The notes: generated by a model from the letters alone, not told the origin. DNA of 64,000 nt from Paenibacillus lentus (GCF_003931855.1 NZ_CP034248.1:2976001-3040000); one strand, 5' to 3'. Counted from the first letter of the stretch, positions 24,811 through 33,160 are shown. Numbers and translations: made by a program.

Positions 24811-25882
24811 AACATTAAAAGTAGCTATTATCGGTTGCGGGGGAATTGCTAACGGCAAGCATTTGCCAAGCTTGGCGAAACTGCCTGAAGTTGAGATGGT
24901 CGCTTTTTGCGATATTATAGAAGAGCGGGCTCAAAAAGCCGCAGCTGAATACGGCGTCGAAGGTGCTAAAGTGTTCACCGATTACCGCGAGGTGTTAAAG
25001 GAAGATGTGGATGTCGTTCATGTGTGCACTCCAAACGATTCCCATGCTGAAATCACGATTTCTTCACTCGAATCTGGTAAGCATGTTATGTGCGAGAAGC
25101 CGATGGCCAAAACGGCAGAGCAGGCGCGCCAGATGCTTGATGCGGCTAAACGCACAGGCAAAAAGCTGAGCATTGCTTATCAGAATCGTTTCCGCAGTGA
25201 TAGCTTATTTTTGAAGCAGCTCTGTGAGAATGGTGAACTGGGTGATATTTATCTAGGAAAAGCGCTTGCGATTCGTCGCCGTGCTGTACCAACCTGGGGT
25301 GTGTTTTTGGATGAGGAGAAGCAAGGTGGAGGCCCGCTGATCGATATTGGTACTCACGCACTCGATTTAACGCTATGGCTGATGGACAACTATGAGCCAG
25401 AAAGTGTTACAGGCTCCGTATTCCATAAGCTGGGCAAGCGGGAGAATGCGGCAAATGCATTCGGTTCATGGGATCCGGAAGAATTCAAGGTTGAAGACTC
25501 GGCATTTGGCTTCATTAAGATGAAGAATGGAGCGACAATTATGCTGGAGTCCAGTTGGGCACTGAACGTGGTGGAGACAGGCGAAGCCAAGACACTGCTC
25601 TGCGGTACCGAGGGCGGAGCGGATATGAAGGATGGCCTGCGCCTGAACGGGGAGAAGCTAAGCCGGCTGTATGAGACGAAGGTGGACTTCGGTGGTGGCG
25701 GCGTCGCGTTCTTTGATGGCGAGGAAGAGTCCGATGCGACTCGTGAAGCAAGATTGTGGGTAGAGGCGATACTGGAGGATAAGGAACCTTTGGTTAAGCC
25801 CGAGCAAGCGCTTGTAGTTACCGAGATTTTGGAAGCGATCTACACTTCTGCGAGAACTGGAAAAACGGTATATTTTGACTAA
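24803..25882 (+). CDS. Gfo/Idh/MocA family oxidoreductase (second of operon)
   Basis: The 359-residue protein has the Rossmann motif VAIIGCGGIANGKH, the EKP motif in HVMCEKPMAKTAEQ and GGGPLIDIGTHALDL of the catalytic loop. It is a distinct paralogue of the first enzyme, closer to the common sugar dehydrogenase subgroup. The ribosome site AGAGGGAGG lies in the tail of the upstream isomerase gene. Two oxidoreductases with two isomerases suggest a pathway that oxidises a sugar, rearranges or cleaves the keto intermediate and reduces it again. Confidence 0.92.
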   Translation: MSKTLKVAIIGCGGIANGKHLPSLAKLPEVEMVAFCDIIEERAQKAAAEYGVEGAKVFTDYREVLKEDVDVVHVCTPNDSHAEITISSLESGKHVMCEKPMAKTAEQARQMLDAAKRTGKKLSIAYQNRFRSDSLFLKQLCENGELGDIYLGKALAIRRRAVPTWGVFLDEEKQGGGPLIDIGTHALDLTLWLMDNYEPESVTGSVFHKLGKRENAANAFGSWDPEEFKVEDSAFGFIKMKNGATIMLESSWALNVVETGEAKTLLCGTEGGADMKDGLRLNGEKLSRLYETKVDFGGGGVAFFDGEEESDATREARLWVEAILEDKEPLVKPEQALVVTEILEAIYTSARTGKTVYFD

Positions 25883-25909
25883 TTAAAAAAGGGTTAAGGA
25901 GGATTATCC

Positions 25910-26878
25910 ATGAAATTAGGTGTATTTCTCGTTTTGTTTGGCGGACGGCCATTGGAAGAAGCGCTGGATTTGGCGGCAGCTCAAGGACTAAAGGCCGTGG
26001 AAATTGGCACGGGCGGGCATCCCGGTAAATCTCACTGTGACCCGGATGTGCTGCTGGAAGACAAGGCAGCTCTGGAGCGCTTCAAGAAAGCGGTAGAATC
26101 CCGTGGAATGATGATCAGTGCGCTGAGCTGTCACGGCAATCCGCTGCATCCGCAGAAGGCGATTGCTAAGGAATTTCATGATGCTTTCGTGAAGACGGTA
26201 CAGCTGGCGGAGCGTCTCGAGGTTCCGGTTGTAAATACATTCTCAGGCTGCCCTGGCGACCACGAGGATGCGAAGTATCCAAACTGGCCGGTAGCTCCTT
26301 GGCCAAACGACTTCCAGGAGGTGCTGACCTGGCAGTGGGACAACAAGATCATTCCATATTGGACAGAGTGGGGAAAATATGCTGCTGACCGCAATGTAAA
26401 AATCGGCTTGGAGCTTCACGGCGGATTTTCCGTTCACACTCCGGCTACTCTGCTCAGACTGCGTGAAGCCGCGGGTGAAGTTATCGGAGCTAATCTGGAT
26501 CCAAGCCATATGTGGTGGCAAGGAATTGATCCTGTACAGGCGATTTCTATTCTGGGCCGAGCGGGAGCGATTCACCATTTCCATGCCAAGGATACGTCCC
26601 TTGATCCAGTGAATGTCAATATGCACGGAATTACAGATATGCAGCCATATACAGCGATGATGGATCGGGCGTGGCAGTTCCGAACGGTAGGATATGGTCA
26701 TGATCTCAAGACATGGAGCGATATCATCAGCGCGCTTCGACTGGTTGGTTATGATTATGTCATCAGCATCGAGCACGAGGACGGATTAATGTCCATAGAA
26801 GAAGGTCTATCGAAGGCCGTACGCAATTTGCAGGGAATCATTATCGAAGATTCAGCCGCTGATATGTGGTGGGTATAA
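25910..26878 (+). CDS. Sugar phosphate isomerase/epimerase family protein, last gene of operon
   Basis: The 322-residue protein starts MKLGVFLVLFGGRPLEEALD and carries barrel motifs LKAVEIGTGGHPG, MMISALSCHGNPLHP, IGLELHGGFSVHTP, GANLDPSHMWWQGID, HFHAKDT and YVISIEHED, giving the metal-binding Glu, Asp, His and Glu set of the xylose-isomerase-like superfamily. GGAGGATTATCC precedes the ATG. A strong terminator follows 25 bases after the stop. Substrate unknown; it is longer than and not closely similar to the other isomerase of the operon. Confidence 0.9.
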   Translation: MKLGVFLVLFGGRPLEEALDLAAAQGLKAVEIGTGGHPGKSHCDPDVLLEDKAALERFKKAVESRGMMISALSCHGNPLHPQKAIAKEFHDAFVKTVQLAERLEVPVVNTFSGCPGDHEDAKYPNWPVAPWPNDFQEVLTWQWDNKIIPYWTEWGKYAADRNVKIGLELHGGFSVHTPATLLRLREAAGEVIGANLDPSHMWWQGIDPVQAISILGRAGAIHHFHAKDTSLDPVNVNMHGITDMQPYTAMMDRAWQFRTVGYGHDLKTWSDIISALRLVGYDYVISIEHEDGLMSIEEGLSKAVRNLQGIIIEDSAADMWWV

Positions 26879-26902
26879 ATGGTTAAGGAAGCAGTATAAT
26901 AG

Positions 26903-26940
26903 AATTAGCGGCTACCGCATCGGTAGCCGCTAATTTTTTT
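26903..26940 (+). terminator. Terminator of the sugar operon
   Basis: AATTAGCGGCTACCG (26903-26917) and CGGTAGCCGCTAATT (26921-26935) form a perfect 15-bp stem with a 3-base loop followed by a T run. Confidence 0.95.
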
Positions 26941-27131
26941 GAAACATATTGCGAGAATACGAAAGACCGAGTAGAATTGGAACTTAAAGTGGATTCACTC
27001 CTGTTTAATTTTAAGTATAATCAAATATTATCCCAGTGTTCATGTTTAAGAAAATATGATAAGGTTGATATATACTAACTAAACGTAAGTTTTGGGCTTT
27101 TTAAGTCCATCGGGTAAAGAGGTGAAGAGCA

Positions 27132-27449
27132 ATGGAAGATGCGCATCATACACTATGTCCGCGTTTTGAGTCTGCTTTCTCGATCTTGGGCAAGCGCTGG
27201 AATGGACTTATCATCCATTCATTAATGAATGGACCGAAGCGGTTCAAGGACATTTCTAATCTAATTCCATCGATGAGCGATAAGATGTTGTCTGAACGAA
27301 TGAAAGATTTAGAGAACGAAGGCATCCTGGTACGACATGTATATCCGGAGACGCCGGTGCGAATTGAGTATGAGCTGACGGAAAAAGGTCTCGCATTGGG
27401 GCCAGTTATGGGCGAGGTGCAATGCTGGGCCGAGAAGTGGATCGAATAA
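27132..27449 (+). CDS. HxlR family transcriptional regulator
   Basis: The 105-residue winged-helix protein has the HxlR pattern: LCPRFESAFSILGKRWNGLIIHSLMNGPKRFKD, then SDKMLSERMKDLENEGILVRHVYP and VRIEYELTEKGLAL. The N-terminal Cys at position 9 is in the place used by redox-sensing relatives such as YodB and HypR. GAGGTGAAGAGC precedes the ATG. It precedes a short FAD-binding protein, which fits a redox or electrophile-responsive pair, but the signal is inferred. Confidence 0.92.
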   Translation: MEDAHHTLCPRFESAFSILGKRWNGLIIHSLMNGPKRFKDISNLIPSMSDKMLSERMKDLENEGILVRHVYPETPVRIEYELTEKGLALGPVMGEVQCWAEKWIE

Positions 27450-27453
27450 GCTG

Positions 27454-27486
27454 TTCGTGCCGTTACCTGTGACGGATCGGCACGAA
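27454..27486 (+). other. Intercistronic hairpin
   Basis: TTCGTGCCG (27454-27462) pairs with CGGCACGAA (27478-27486), and an inner CCGTTAC/GTGACGG pairing can nest in it. No T run follows. It lies between the HxlR gene and the ribosome site of the FAD protein and could be an mRNA-processing or expression-balancing element. Confidence 0.5.
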
Positions 27487-27509
27487 TAATAAAGAAAGTG
27501 GGTGTATTT

Positions 27510-28076
27510 GTGGCTGAGGTCATTGTGATCGGAGCAGGGCCAGCGGGAGCTAGCGCAGCTTTGTTCCTGGCAAAAGCGGGGAAGGAGACCCTTGTTCTTG
27601 ACAGCAATACGAGCATGACGAAACGGGCTTGGATTGACAATCATTACGGAGCTGCGGGACTCTCCGGTCCGGATTTACTTCAAATTGGACGTGAACAGGC
27701 AGAGAAGTTCGGGGCCAAATTCATCGAAGAGAAAGTAATGGCCATTGATACCAATGGCGGTTCAAAACTGACCGTAAAGACGGAATCAGGCCGCAGCTTT
27801 GAAGCATCCCATATTATTTTGGCTACAGGCGTTTTGACCGAATTGGCAAGCTCCATCGGGCTTGAGCTGAAAGATGGTACGGAGCCGCGGATCAAGACCG
27901 TCATCCAGACGGACGGCGCGGGCAGAACCAGTAAGCCGCGAATTTGGGCCGCAGGAACGGTGGCAGGAGTGAGCGTCCATACGATTATTACGGCTGGAGA
28001 TGGAGCCAAAGTAGCTATAGAATTAATTAGTGAAATGAACGGTGAGCGGTATGTTGACCACGATATCCTAAAATAG
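27510..28076 (+). CDS. Short thioredoxin-reductase-like FAD protein
   Basis: The product of about 188 residues begins with a dinucleotide-binding motif (VIVIGAGPAGASAALFLA), has HIILATG in the middle and PRIWAAGTVAG near the C-terminus, so it has a single FAD-binding domain. It lacks the NADPH domain and CxxC of thioredoxin reductase, which is about 310 residues. The GTG at 27510 is preferred over the GTG at 27498 since GTGGGTG then serves as ribosome site. It may use an external reductant. The frame is intact, so it is probably a short family member rather than a fragment. Confidence 0.8.
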   Translation: MAEVIVIGAGPAGASAALFLAKAGKETLVLDSNTSMTKRAWIDNHYGAAGLSGPDLLQIGREQAEKFGAKFIEEKVMAIDTNGGSKLTVKTESGRSFEASHIILATGVLTELASSIGLELKDGTEPRIKTVIQTDGAGRTSKPRIWAAGTVAGVSVHTIITAGDGAKVAIELISEMNGERYVDHDILK

Positions 28077-28110
28077 CATCAAACGAAGTTATATCTTATG
28101 ATTGATTGAG

Positions 28111-28142
28111 GGCTGCCCCTGGATAGGGCGAGCCTTTTTTTC
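28111..28142 (+). terminator. Terminator after the FAD protein gene
   Basis: GGCTGCCC (28111-28118) pairs with GGGCGAGCC (28126-28134) with one bulge, and a run of eight T follows. Confidence 0.85.
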
Positions 28143-28204
28143 GTTTGTATTAAGCACATTGTACAAATGTTACTTTAAGTTAGTCATAAAAAATAGACAT
28201 TTCA

Positions 28205-28247
28205 TGTGACTGCAATCACAAAGTGTGCAAAGCAGCTCATTTACGAT
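28205..28247 (+). promoter_or_regulatory. Fnr-type promoter upstream of the lipoprotein gene
   Basis: TGTGACTGCAATCACA (28205-28220) is a perfect TGTGA-N6-TCACA box. TACGAT at 28242-28247 can serve as -10, which puts the start at about 28254 and the box centre at -41.5. The same layout is seen at nirB, so this unit is probably induced without oxygen. Confidence 0.7.
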
Positions 28248-28279
28248 AATTGTATCCTGGAGTCTAGGAGAAATAACTC

Positions 28280-28402
28280 ATGATATGGAGGGCGAGTATC
28301 TGTAATTCGCAGGAATTGATTAACCCAGTTATATGTATTAAATATGGATTGCTTATGTTTTTAGGTTTGAGAACTGTCCACCAGTCCGGTATGCTAGAGT
28401 AA
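28280..28402 (+). CDS. Possible 40-residue peptide in the leader of the lipoprotein gene
   Basis: An ATG at 28280 follows AGGAG at spacing 9 and opens a 40-codon frame, starting MIWRASICNSQELINPV and ending TAA at 28400-28402. It lies entirely between the predicted Fnr-controlled start (28254) and the lipoprotein ATG (28441). It has three Cys-free hydrophobic stretches and two Cys residues but no recognised family. Expression is unproven; the ribosome site and its position in a transcribed leader are the support. Confidence 0.35.
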   Translation: MIWRASICNSQELINPVICIKYGLLMFLGLRTVHQSGMLE

Positions 28403-28440
28403 GAAACTCGATTTGGCATTTACGGAAAGCAGGTGCAGTC

Positions 28441-29160
28441 ATGAGCTACAAATCTGGTTTAATACTAATAATGATCGTAATTACCGCTCTGCTTAGCACA
28501 GCCTGTGCAGCACAGCCTATAGAAGAGCCGGAGCCGCTGGTACAGGTAGAAGAGGATAATCATGATGATGACATTACCTTGAAAATCGACGGCAGCACGT
28601 TGATCCCGGATGTAACGAGCAACCTTCACTTTGATTATATGGAAGGAATTACTTTGCGACAGGCTCTAGAGAGCAGTCAGACAATTCAGCTTACGAATGA
28701 AGGCAAGGGGATATCGTCTGTTGGAGACGTGTCGTTGGATTCTACCTTAGAGTGGGGCGTAAAATTAAATAAGCAGGATTTGAAGCCTGAAGAGTGGAAT
28801 ACGAAGCTGAAAAAAGGCGATGTTATTCTCGTCTATGTCAAGACGGTCAATAACGAGGCGGATCTATCGGAGCAGGGAGCGCTTATTTTAACGGTTAACA
28901 ATAGCTTAGTGAATAGCGGAGAGCGTCTTCATTATGTGAGCCGTTATGAAGATAATATTACGGTTAGGGATTTGCTGAGAATGAGCGGAATCGTCACATT
29001 CAATTTAAACAATAAGCGGATTATCGCCGTAAACGGGCATCAACCGGGAATGAATGAGAAGTGGATCTTAAAAGTGAATCATAAAGAGCTCAGGGAGAGC
29101 GGCTTGGAGATGCGCTTGAGGCCGCATGATCATGTGCAGCTGGAGCTTGTTAGAATGTAA
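28441..29160 (+). CDS. Lipoprotein with two DUF4430/SLBB-like domains
   Basis: The 239-residue precursor has a signal peptide with lipobox LSTAC (Cys at about 21), so it is anchored outside the membrane. The rest holds two similar halves of about 90 residues, each with a ITLRQAL / ITVRDLL helix and ending in a W-x-lys-ValNxxxL strand pattern (WGVKLNKQDLKPEEW and WILKVNHKELRESG), then a KKGDVILVYVK / RPHDHVQLELVRM edge strand. This resembles DUF4430-type beta-grasp modules that bind ligands outside cells. It lies between an Fnr-type promoter and nirB, so it may be induced anaerobically. Precise function is unknown. Confidence 0.75.
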   Translation: MSYKSGLILIMIVITALLSTACAAQPIEEPEPLVQVEEDNHDDDITLKIDGSTLIPDVTSNLHFDYMEGITLRQALESSQTIQLTNEGKGISSVGDVSLDSTLEWGVKLNKQDLKPEEWNTKLKKGDVILVYVKTVNNEADLSEQGALILTVNNSLVNSGERLHYVSRYEDNITVRDLLRMSGIVTFNLNNKRIIAVNGHQPGMNEKWILKVNHKELRESGLEMRLRPHDHVQLELVRM

Positions 29161-29180
29161 CAATCCAATCTGTAGGTTCT

Positions 29181-29232
29181 CATTTCGCGAAAACACAACT
29201 GGAATGATTTTTAAGTTGATTTTCGCGAAATG
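29181..29232 (+). repeat. 13-bp inverted repeat built on TTTCGCGAAA
   Basis: CATTTCGCGAAAA (29181-29193) and TTTTCGCGAAATG (29220-29232) are perfect reverse complements, with an inner CAACT/AGTTG pair. Each arm also contains the palindrome TTTCGCGAAA. No T run follows. It may terminate the lipoprotein transcript, or be a paired operator site upstream of the nirB promoter. Confidence 0.7.
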
Positions 29233-29273
29233 TACTTTTCAAGATGAATGGAAAGAAAAACTATGACAATTAT

Positions 29274-29337
29274 TGTGATAATATTCACAATTGGTGTGAA
29301 TTAAATCACAATGTATCCGAAATTTTAAGTATATAAT
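29274..29337 (+). promoter_or_regulatory. nirB promoter with tandem Fnr boxes
   Basis: TGTGATAATATTCACA (29274-29289) and TGTGAATTAAATCACA (29295-29310) are both perfect TGTGA-N6-TCACA palindromes. TATAAT at 29332-29337 predicts a start at about 29344, so the box centres are at -62.5 and -41.5, exactly 21 bases (two helical turns) apart. Strong anaerobic activation of nirBDC by the Fnr protein encoded at 38271-38987 is expected. Confidence 0.9.
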
Positions 29338-29392
29338 TAAAACATCACTTTAGGAAAACGAAGGCTCTAGTCAGAAGGAGGCATTCCTCAAT

Positions 29393-31822
29393 ATGAACAA
29401 TAACAAACAAAAACTAGTCGTCATTGGGAATGGGATGGCGGGAATCAGTACAGTTGAACAAATTTTGAAGCTGTCAACACAATTTGAAATTACCGTTTTC
29501 GGAAGCGAGCCGCATCCGAACTATAATCGGATCATGCTCTCGTATGTTTTGGAAGGAAGTAAGACGCTTGATGATATCGTTCTAAACGACTGGCATTGGT
29601 ATGCTGATCACGGTATTACGCTGCACACGGGAACCAAGGTCGCGAAAATCGACCAAATGAGCAAAGAAGTGGTCACCGAGCAGGGGATGCGGGTACCTTA
29701 CGATAAGGTCATTATCGCGACCGGCTCCAACTCGTTTATTCTCCCGATTCCTGGTAGCGATAAACAAGGGGTTATCGGCTTCCGCGATATCGCAGACTGC
29801 AACCAAATGCTGGAGGCTGCAAAGACGTACAAAAAAGCGGCGGTGATCGGTGGGGGACTGCTTGGTTTGGAAGCCGCCAAAGGATTGGTCCAATTAGGAA
29901 TGGACGTTACTGTCGTTCACCTGATGGAAGATTTGATGGAGCGGCAGTTGGACCATCAGGCTGCGCTTATGCTGCGTCATGAATTAGAGCGCCAAGGTAT
30001 TAAGTTCAAGATGGAAGCCCAGACGGTTGAATTGCTTGGAGATGAGAGAGTAAGCGGTCTGCGTTTTGCCGACGATACGGTTTTAGAGGCCGAGTTCGTT
30101 GTTATGGCTGTAGGCATCAAGCCGAACGTTGAAGTTGCTAAGAATAGCGGCATTGAGGTGAACCGCGGCATTGTTGTTAATGATTATATGCAGACCTCGA
30201 TGGAGGATGTATATTCCGTAGGCGAGTGTAATGAGCACCGTGGCGTATGCTATGGACTCGTGGCTCCGCTATTCGAACAAGGCATGGTTCTTGCGAAGCA
30301 CATTTGCGGCGTGGATACAGCTCCTTACGAGGGTTCTGTCGTATCGACGAAACTGAAAATATCGGGCGTAGATGTATTCTCCACTGGGGAGTTTATCGAT
30401 GGGCCCGAGCATACAGTCATTGTTAGTAAAGATGACTGGAAGCGCACATATAAGAAAATATTACTCAAAGACGGTGTCATGGTCGGTGCCGTGCTCTACG
30501 GAGATATCAATGATTCGGCGGAGCTGCAGAAGCTGATCAAGCAACAGACAGTGATGACCGATGAACTGTATGACACACTGATGGGCTCGGGCTGCTGCGG
30601 CGGAGGTGCGAAGAAAACCGCCTCGATCGAGGCCATGCCTGATGAAGAGATCGTCTGCGGCTGTAATGGGGTAACGAAAGGGAGTATCATCGAAGCGGTA
30701 ACGAGTCAGGGACTGACGACTGTCGATGAGATCAAGGCCTGCACCGGGGCGACCCGTTCGTGCGGCGGTTGCAAGCCGGTCGTAGAGCAAATTTTGCAAT
30801 ATGTGCTGGGAGACGGGTTCGAGACAGCGGCCAAAGAGGGCATCTGCGGCTGTACGACATTGGATCGCGACGAAATTGTTGCCGAAATCAGAACAAAAGG
30901 CCTGCAGACGACCAAAGAAGTTATGAATGTGCTGGGCTGGAATGAGCCTGAAGGCTGCTCGAAGTGCCGTCCTGCGCTCAATTACTATCTCGGCATGGTC
31001 TATCCGGATACCTATGAGGACGAGAAGGAATCGCGCTTTGTGAACGAGCGTATGAACGCCAACATTCAGAAGGATGGAACGTATACGGTTGTTCCGCGGA
31101 TGTATGGGGGCGTAACGACGCCGGAGGATTTGAAGAAAATCGCCGATGTCTCTCTCAAATATGATGTAAAAGTGGTTAAAGTCACTGGAGGACAACGCCT
31201 AGACTTGATCGGTGTGAAGAAAGAGGATTTGCCGAAGGTTTGGGAAGAGCTGGATATGCCGTCGGGTTATGCCTATGCGAAATCGTTGCGTACTGTTAAG
31301 ACGTGCGTAGGATCGCAGTTCTGCCGCTTCGGCACCCAGGATTCGATGAGTATGGGAGCGTTGCTGGAACGCAAGTTCGAACGTATTGATTATCCTGCTA
31401 AATTTAAAATGGCTGTCAACGGTTGTCCGCGTAACTGTGCGGAAGCCTGCACGAAAGATATCGGCATCGTCGGCAACGATGGAGGCTGGGAAATCTTTAT
31501 CGGCGGGAACGGGGGCATTAAGGCCCGCCTTGCGGATTCACTGTGTAAGGTGAAGACGGATGAAGAATTAATCGAGGTGTGCGGCGCAATTATTCAGTAT
31601 TACCGGGAAACTGGCAATTACTTAGAGAGAACCTCGGAATGGGTTGAGCGAGTCGGATTGGAGCACATCAAGGCGGTCGTCGTTGACGATCTAGAGAATC
31701 GCCGGGCGTTGATGGAGCGTGTTGAATTTGCTCTACAGCAAGCGGAAGAGCCATGGAGCAAAATGCTGAACGATGACAGCAGCCGCAATAAAATGTTCGA
31801 CACTGTGGAATTGAAGGGATAA
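29393..31822 (+). CDS. nirB: NAD(P)H-dependent nitrite reductase, large subunit
   Basis: NirB reduces nitrite to ammonium in the cytoplasm. The 809-residue chain has an N-terminal FAD/NAD domain (VIGNGMAGIST, VIGGGLLGLEAAKGL), two BFD-type [2Fe-2S] regions (VCGCNGVTKG...CGGCKPVV at about 420-470 and ICGCTT...CSKC at about 485-525) and a siroheme/[4Fe-4S] reductase domain whose ligands are visible in TCVGSQFCRFGTQDS and GCPRNCAEACTKDIG. GAAGGAGGCATTCC precedes the ATG at 29393. nirD follows 21 bases after the stop. With nirC it forms an operon for nitrite uptake and reduction, driven by tandem Fnr boxes. Confidence 0.98.
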   Translation: MNNNKQKLVVIGNGMAGISTVEQILKLSTQFEITVFGSEPHPNYNRIMLSYVLEGSKTLDDIVLNDWHWYADHGITLHTGTKVAKIDQMSKEVVTEQGMRVPYDKVIIATGSNSFILPIPGSDKQGVIGFRDIADCNQMLEAAKTYKKAAVIGGGLLGLEAAKGLVQLGMDVTVVHLMEDLMERQLDHQAALMLRHELERQGIKFKMEAQTVELLGDERVSGLRFADDTVLEAEFVVMAVGIKPNVEVAKNSGIEVNRGIVVNDYMQTSMEDVYSVGECNEHRGVCYGLVAPLFEQGMVLAKHICGVDTAPYEGSVVSTKLKISGVDVFSTGEFIDGPEHTVIVSKDDWKRTYKKILLKDGVMVGAVLYGDINDSAELQKLIKQQTVMTDELYDTLMGSGCCGGGAKKTASIEAMPDEEIVCGCNGVTKGSIIEAVTSQGLTTVDEIKACTGATRSCGGCKPVVEQILQYVLGDGFETAAKEGICGCTTLDRDEIVAEIRTKGLQTTKEVMNVLGWNEPEGCSKCRPALNYYLGMVYPDTYEDEKESRFVNERMNANIQKDGTYTVVPRMYGGVTTPEDLKKIADVSLKYDVKVVKVTGGQRLDLIGVKKEDLPKVWEELDMPSGYAYAKSLRTVKTCVGSQFCRFGTQDSMSMGALLERKFERIDYPAKFKMAVNGCPRNCAEACTKDIGIVGNDGGWEIFIGGNGGIKARLADSLCKVKTDEELIEVCGAIIQYYRETGNYLERTSEWVERVGLEHIKAVVVDDLENRRALMERVEFALQQAEEPWSKMLNDDSSRNKMFDTVELKG

Positions 31823-31843
31823 TGACCGGAAGGGAGTATAGAT

Positions 31844-32167
31844 ATGGGAGCAGAGCAGGAAACACTGTTATATGTAGGAACGCTGGATTTGTTTATGAAG
31901 CAGATCGGACGGGTCGTGGAGTGGAATGGCGAGCAAATTGCTATATTTCGCGATTCTGGCGATAACTTGTACGCTCTAGAGAACAAGAATCCGCATCCGA
32001 AGGGCGGGCCGCTTGCCGAAGGCATCGTATCGGGCCATTACCTGTACGATCCACTCTATGATTGGAAGATTGATCTGAAGACGGGGCTGGTTCAAGCCCC
32101 GGATACCGGGCAAGTCAAGGTATATTCAGTCAAAATAGAAGACGGAAACGTATGGATCGGAGCATAG
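31844..32167 (+). CDS. nirD: Nitrite reductase small subunit (Rieske-like fold)
   Basis: The 107-residue protein has the NirD-type Rieske-like domain (VGTLDLFMKQIGRVVEWNGEQIAIFRD, NKNPHPKGGPLAEGIV, LYDPLYDWKIDLKTG). As in other NirD proteins the Cys/His ligands of true Rieske clusters are missing. It partners NirB in cytoplasmic nitrite reduction. AAGGGAGTATAGAT precedes the ATG. Its position between nirB and the nitrite transporter gene is the normal order. Confidence 0.96.
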   Translation: MGAEQETLLYVGTLDLFMKQIGRVVEWNGEQIAIFRDSGDNLYALENKNPHPKGGPLAEGIVSGHYLYDPLYDWKIDLKTGLVQAPDTGQVKVYSVKIEDGNVWIGA

Positions 32168-32216
32168 AGAGAAAATTCATTTAATTGAAGATGGGAGCAA
32201 AGGGGAGAGGGCTGTT

Positions 32217-33017
32217 ATGTATACACAGAATCTAGAGGCTATTATCGAAGCGGCAGTAAAGAAAAGGGATGCGATGAAAGAGAGCTTGCCCCGTTATATC
32301 GTATCTGCCTTATTGGCCGGCGCTTATGTAGGACTAGGAATCATCCTCATATTTAGTCTCGGCGCTCCGCTGGCAAAGGTGGAATCTCCGATCCAATCGC
32401 TTGTAATGGGGGCATCCTTTGGTATTGCCCTCACCCTGGTGGTGTTTGCTGGTTCGGAGTTGTTTACGGGCAATAATATGTTCTTTACAATCAGTACGCT
32501 TGCGAAGAGGACAACGCCGACTGATACGCTGAAAAACTGGGTGATTGTTTTCCTGGGCAATTTGGCGGGCGCAGTGGCGTTAAGCCTGCTCATTGTCGGT
32601 ACCGGCCTGTTCAAGACGGCTGGACCGGATCATTTGATATTCGCTGCTTCTGCGAAGAAAATGGCGGCCCCGATGTCGGAACTATTCTTTCGCGGCATCT
32701 TGTGCAACTGGCTGGTTTGTCTGGCGCTTTGGATGGCCAACCGAGCCAAAGATGATATATCCAAATTGGTCCTCATCTGGTGGTGTCTCTTTGCCTTCAT
32801 TGCCAGCGGCTATGAGCATAGTGTTGCTAATATGACTCTGCTCAGCTTATCTGTCCTGTTGCCGAATCATCCGGAGACGATTTCGATCGCGGGATGGCTG
32901 CACAATATGATTCCTGTAACACTAGGCAATATGGTAGGCGGTGTTGTGTTTGTAGGTATGGCCTATTGGTTCATCTCCCCTGTTCGTAACCATCAAGGTA
33001 TTTCAAAATCGAAATAA
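32217..33017 (+). CDS. nirC: Formate/nitrite transporter family channel (NirC-like)
   Basis: The 266-residue membrane protein has six hydrophobic helices and FNT-family features: GAYVGLGIILIFSLG, GSELFTGNNMFF (Omega-loop region), NWVIVFLGNLAGA, FFRGILCNWLVCLALW, FIASGYEHSVANM and LGNMVGGVVFVGMAYW. In this operon it most likely imports nitrite for NirBD and is therefore called nirC; a formate channel cannot be excluded from sequence alone, but the context favours nitrite. GGGGAGAGG precedes the ATG. A probable terminator lies about 30 bases after the stop. Confidence 0.93.
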   Translation: MYTQNLEAIIEAAVKKRDAMKESLPRYIVSALLAGAYVGLGIILIFSLGAPLAKVESPIQSLVMGASFGIALTLVVFAGSELFTGNNMFFTISTLAKRTTPTDTLKNWVIVFLGNLAGAVALSLLIVGTGLFKTAGPDHLIFAASAKKMAAPMSELFFRGILCNWLVCLALWMANRAKDDISKLVLIWWCLFAFIASGYEHSVANMTLLSLSVLLPNHPETISIAGWLHNMIPVTLGNMVGGVVFVGMAYWFISPVRNHQGISKSK

Positions 33018-33048
33018 TACGTTGCATCATATTCCATCAATTAAGGCG

Positions 33049-33083
33049 TCCTACCGGCGAAATACGGCCGGAGGGCGTCTTTT
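33049..33083 (+). terminator. Probable terminator of nirBDC
   Basis: CCTACCGGC (33050-33058) pairs with GCCGGAGGG (33067-33075) with one interior mismatch around an 8-base loop; GCGTCTTTTG follows. Confidence 0.6.
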
Positions 33084-33160
33084 GTTTATATTACAGCCGT
33101 GCCTGGACGACCCCGATAAAGTCCATAGAAATATCTCCTCGAATAGTGGATTTGTCATCC

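Noticed and set aside
26243..26776. 177-codon antisense frame in the last sugar isomerase gene
   Set aside because: Antisense shadow of a conserved coding sequence.
27510..28076. Frameshifted or truncated thioredoxin reductase pseudogene
   Set aside because: The frame is intact with a proper start, C-terminal FAD-binding motif and terminator, which favours a genuine short protein.
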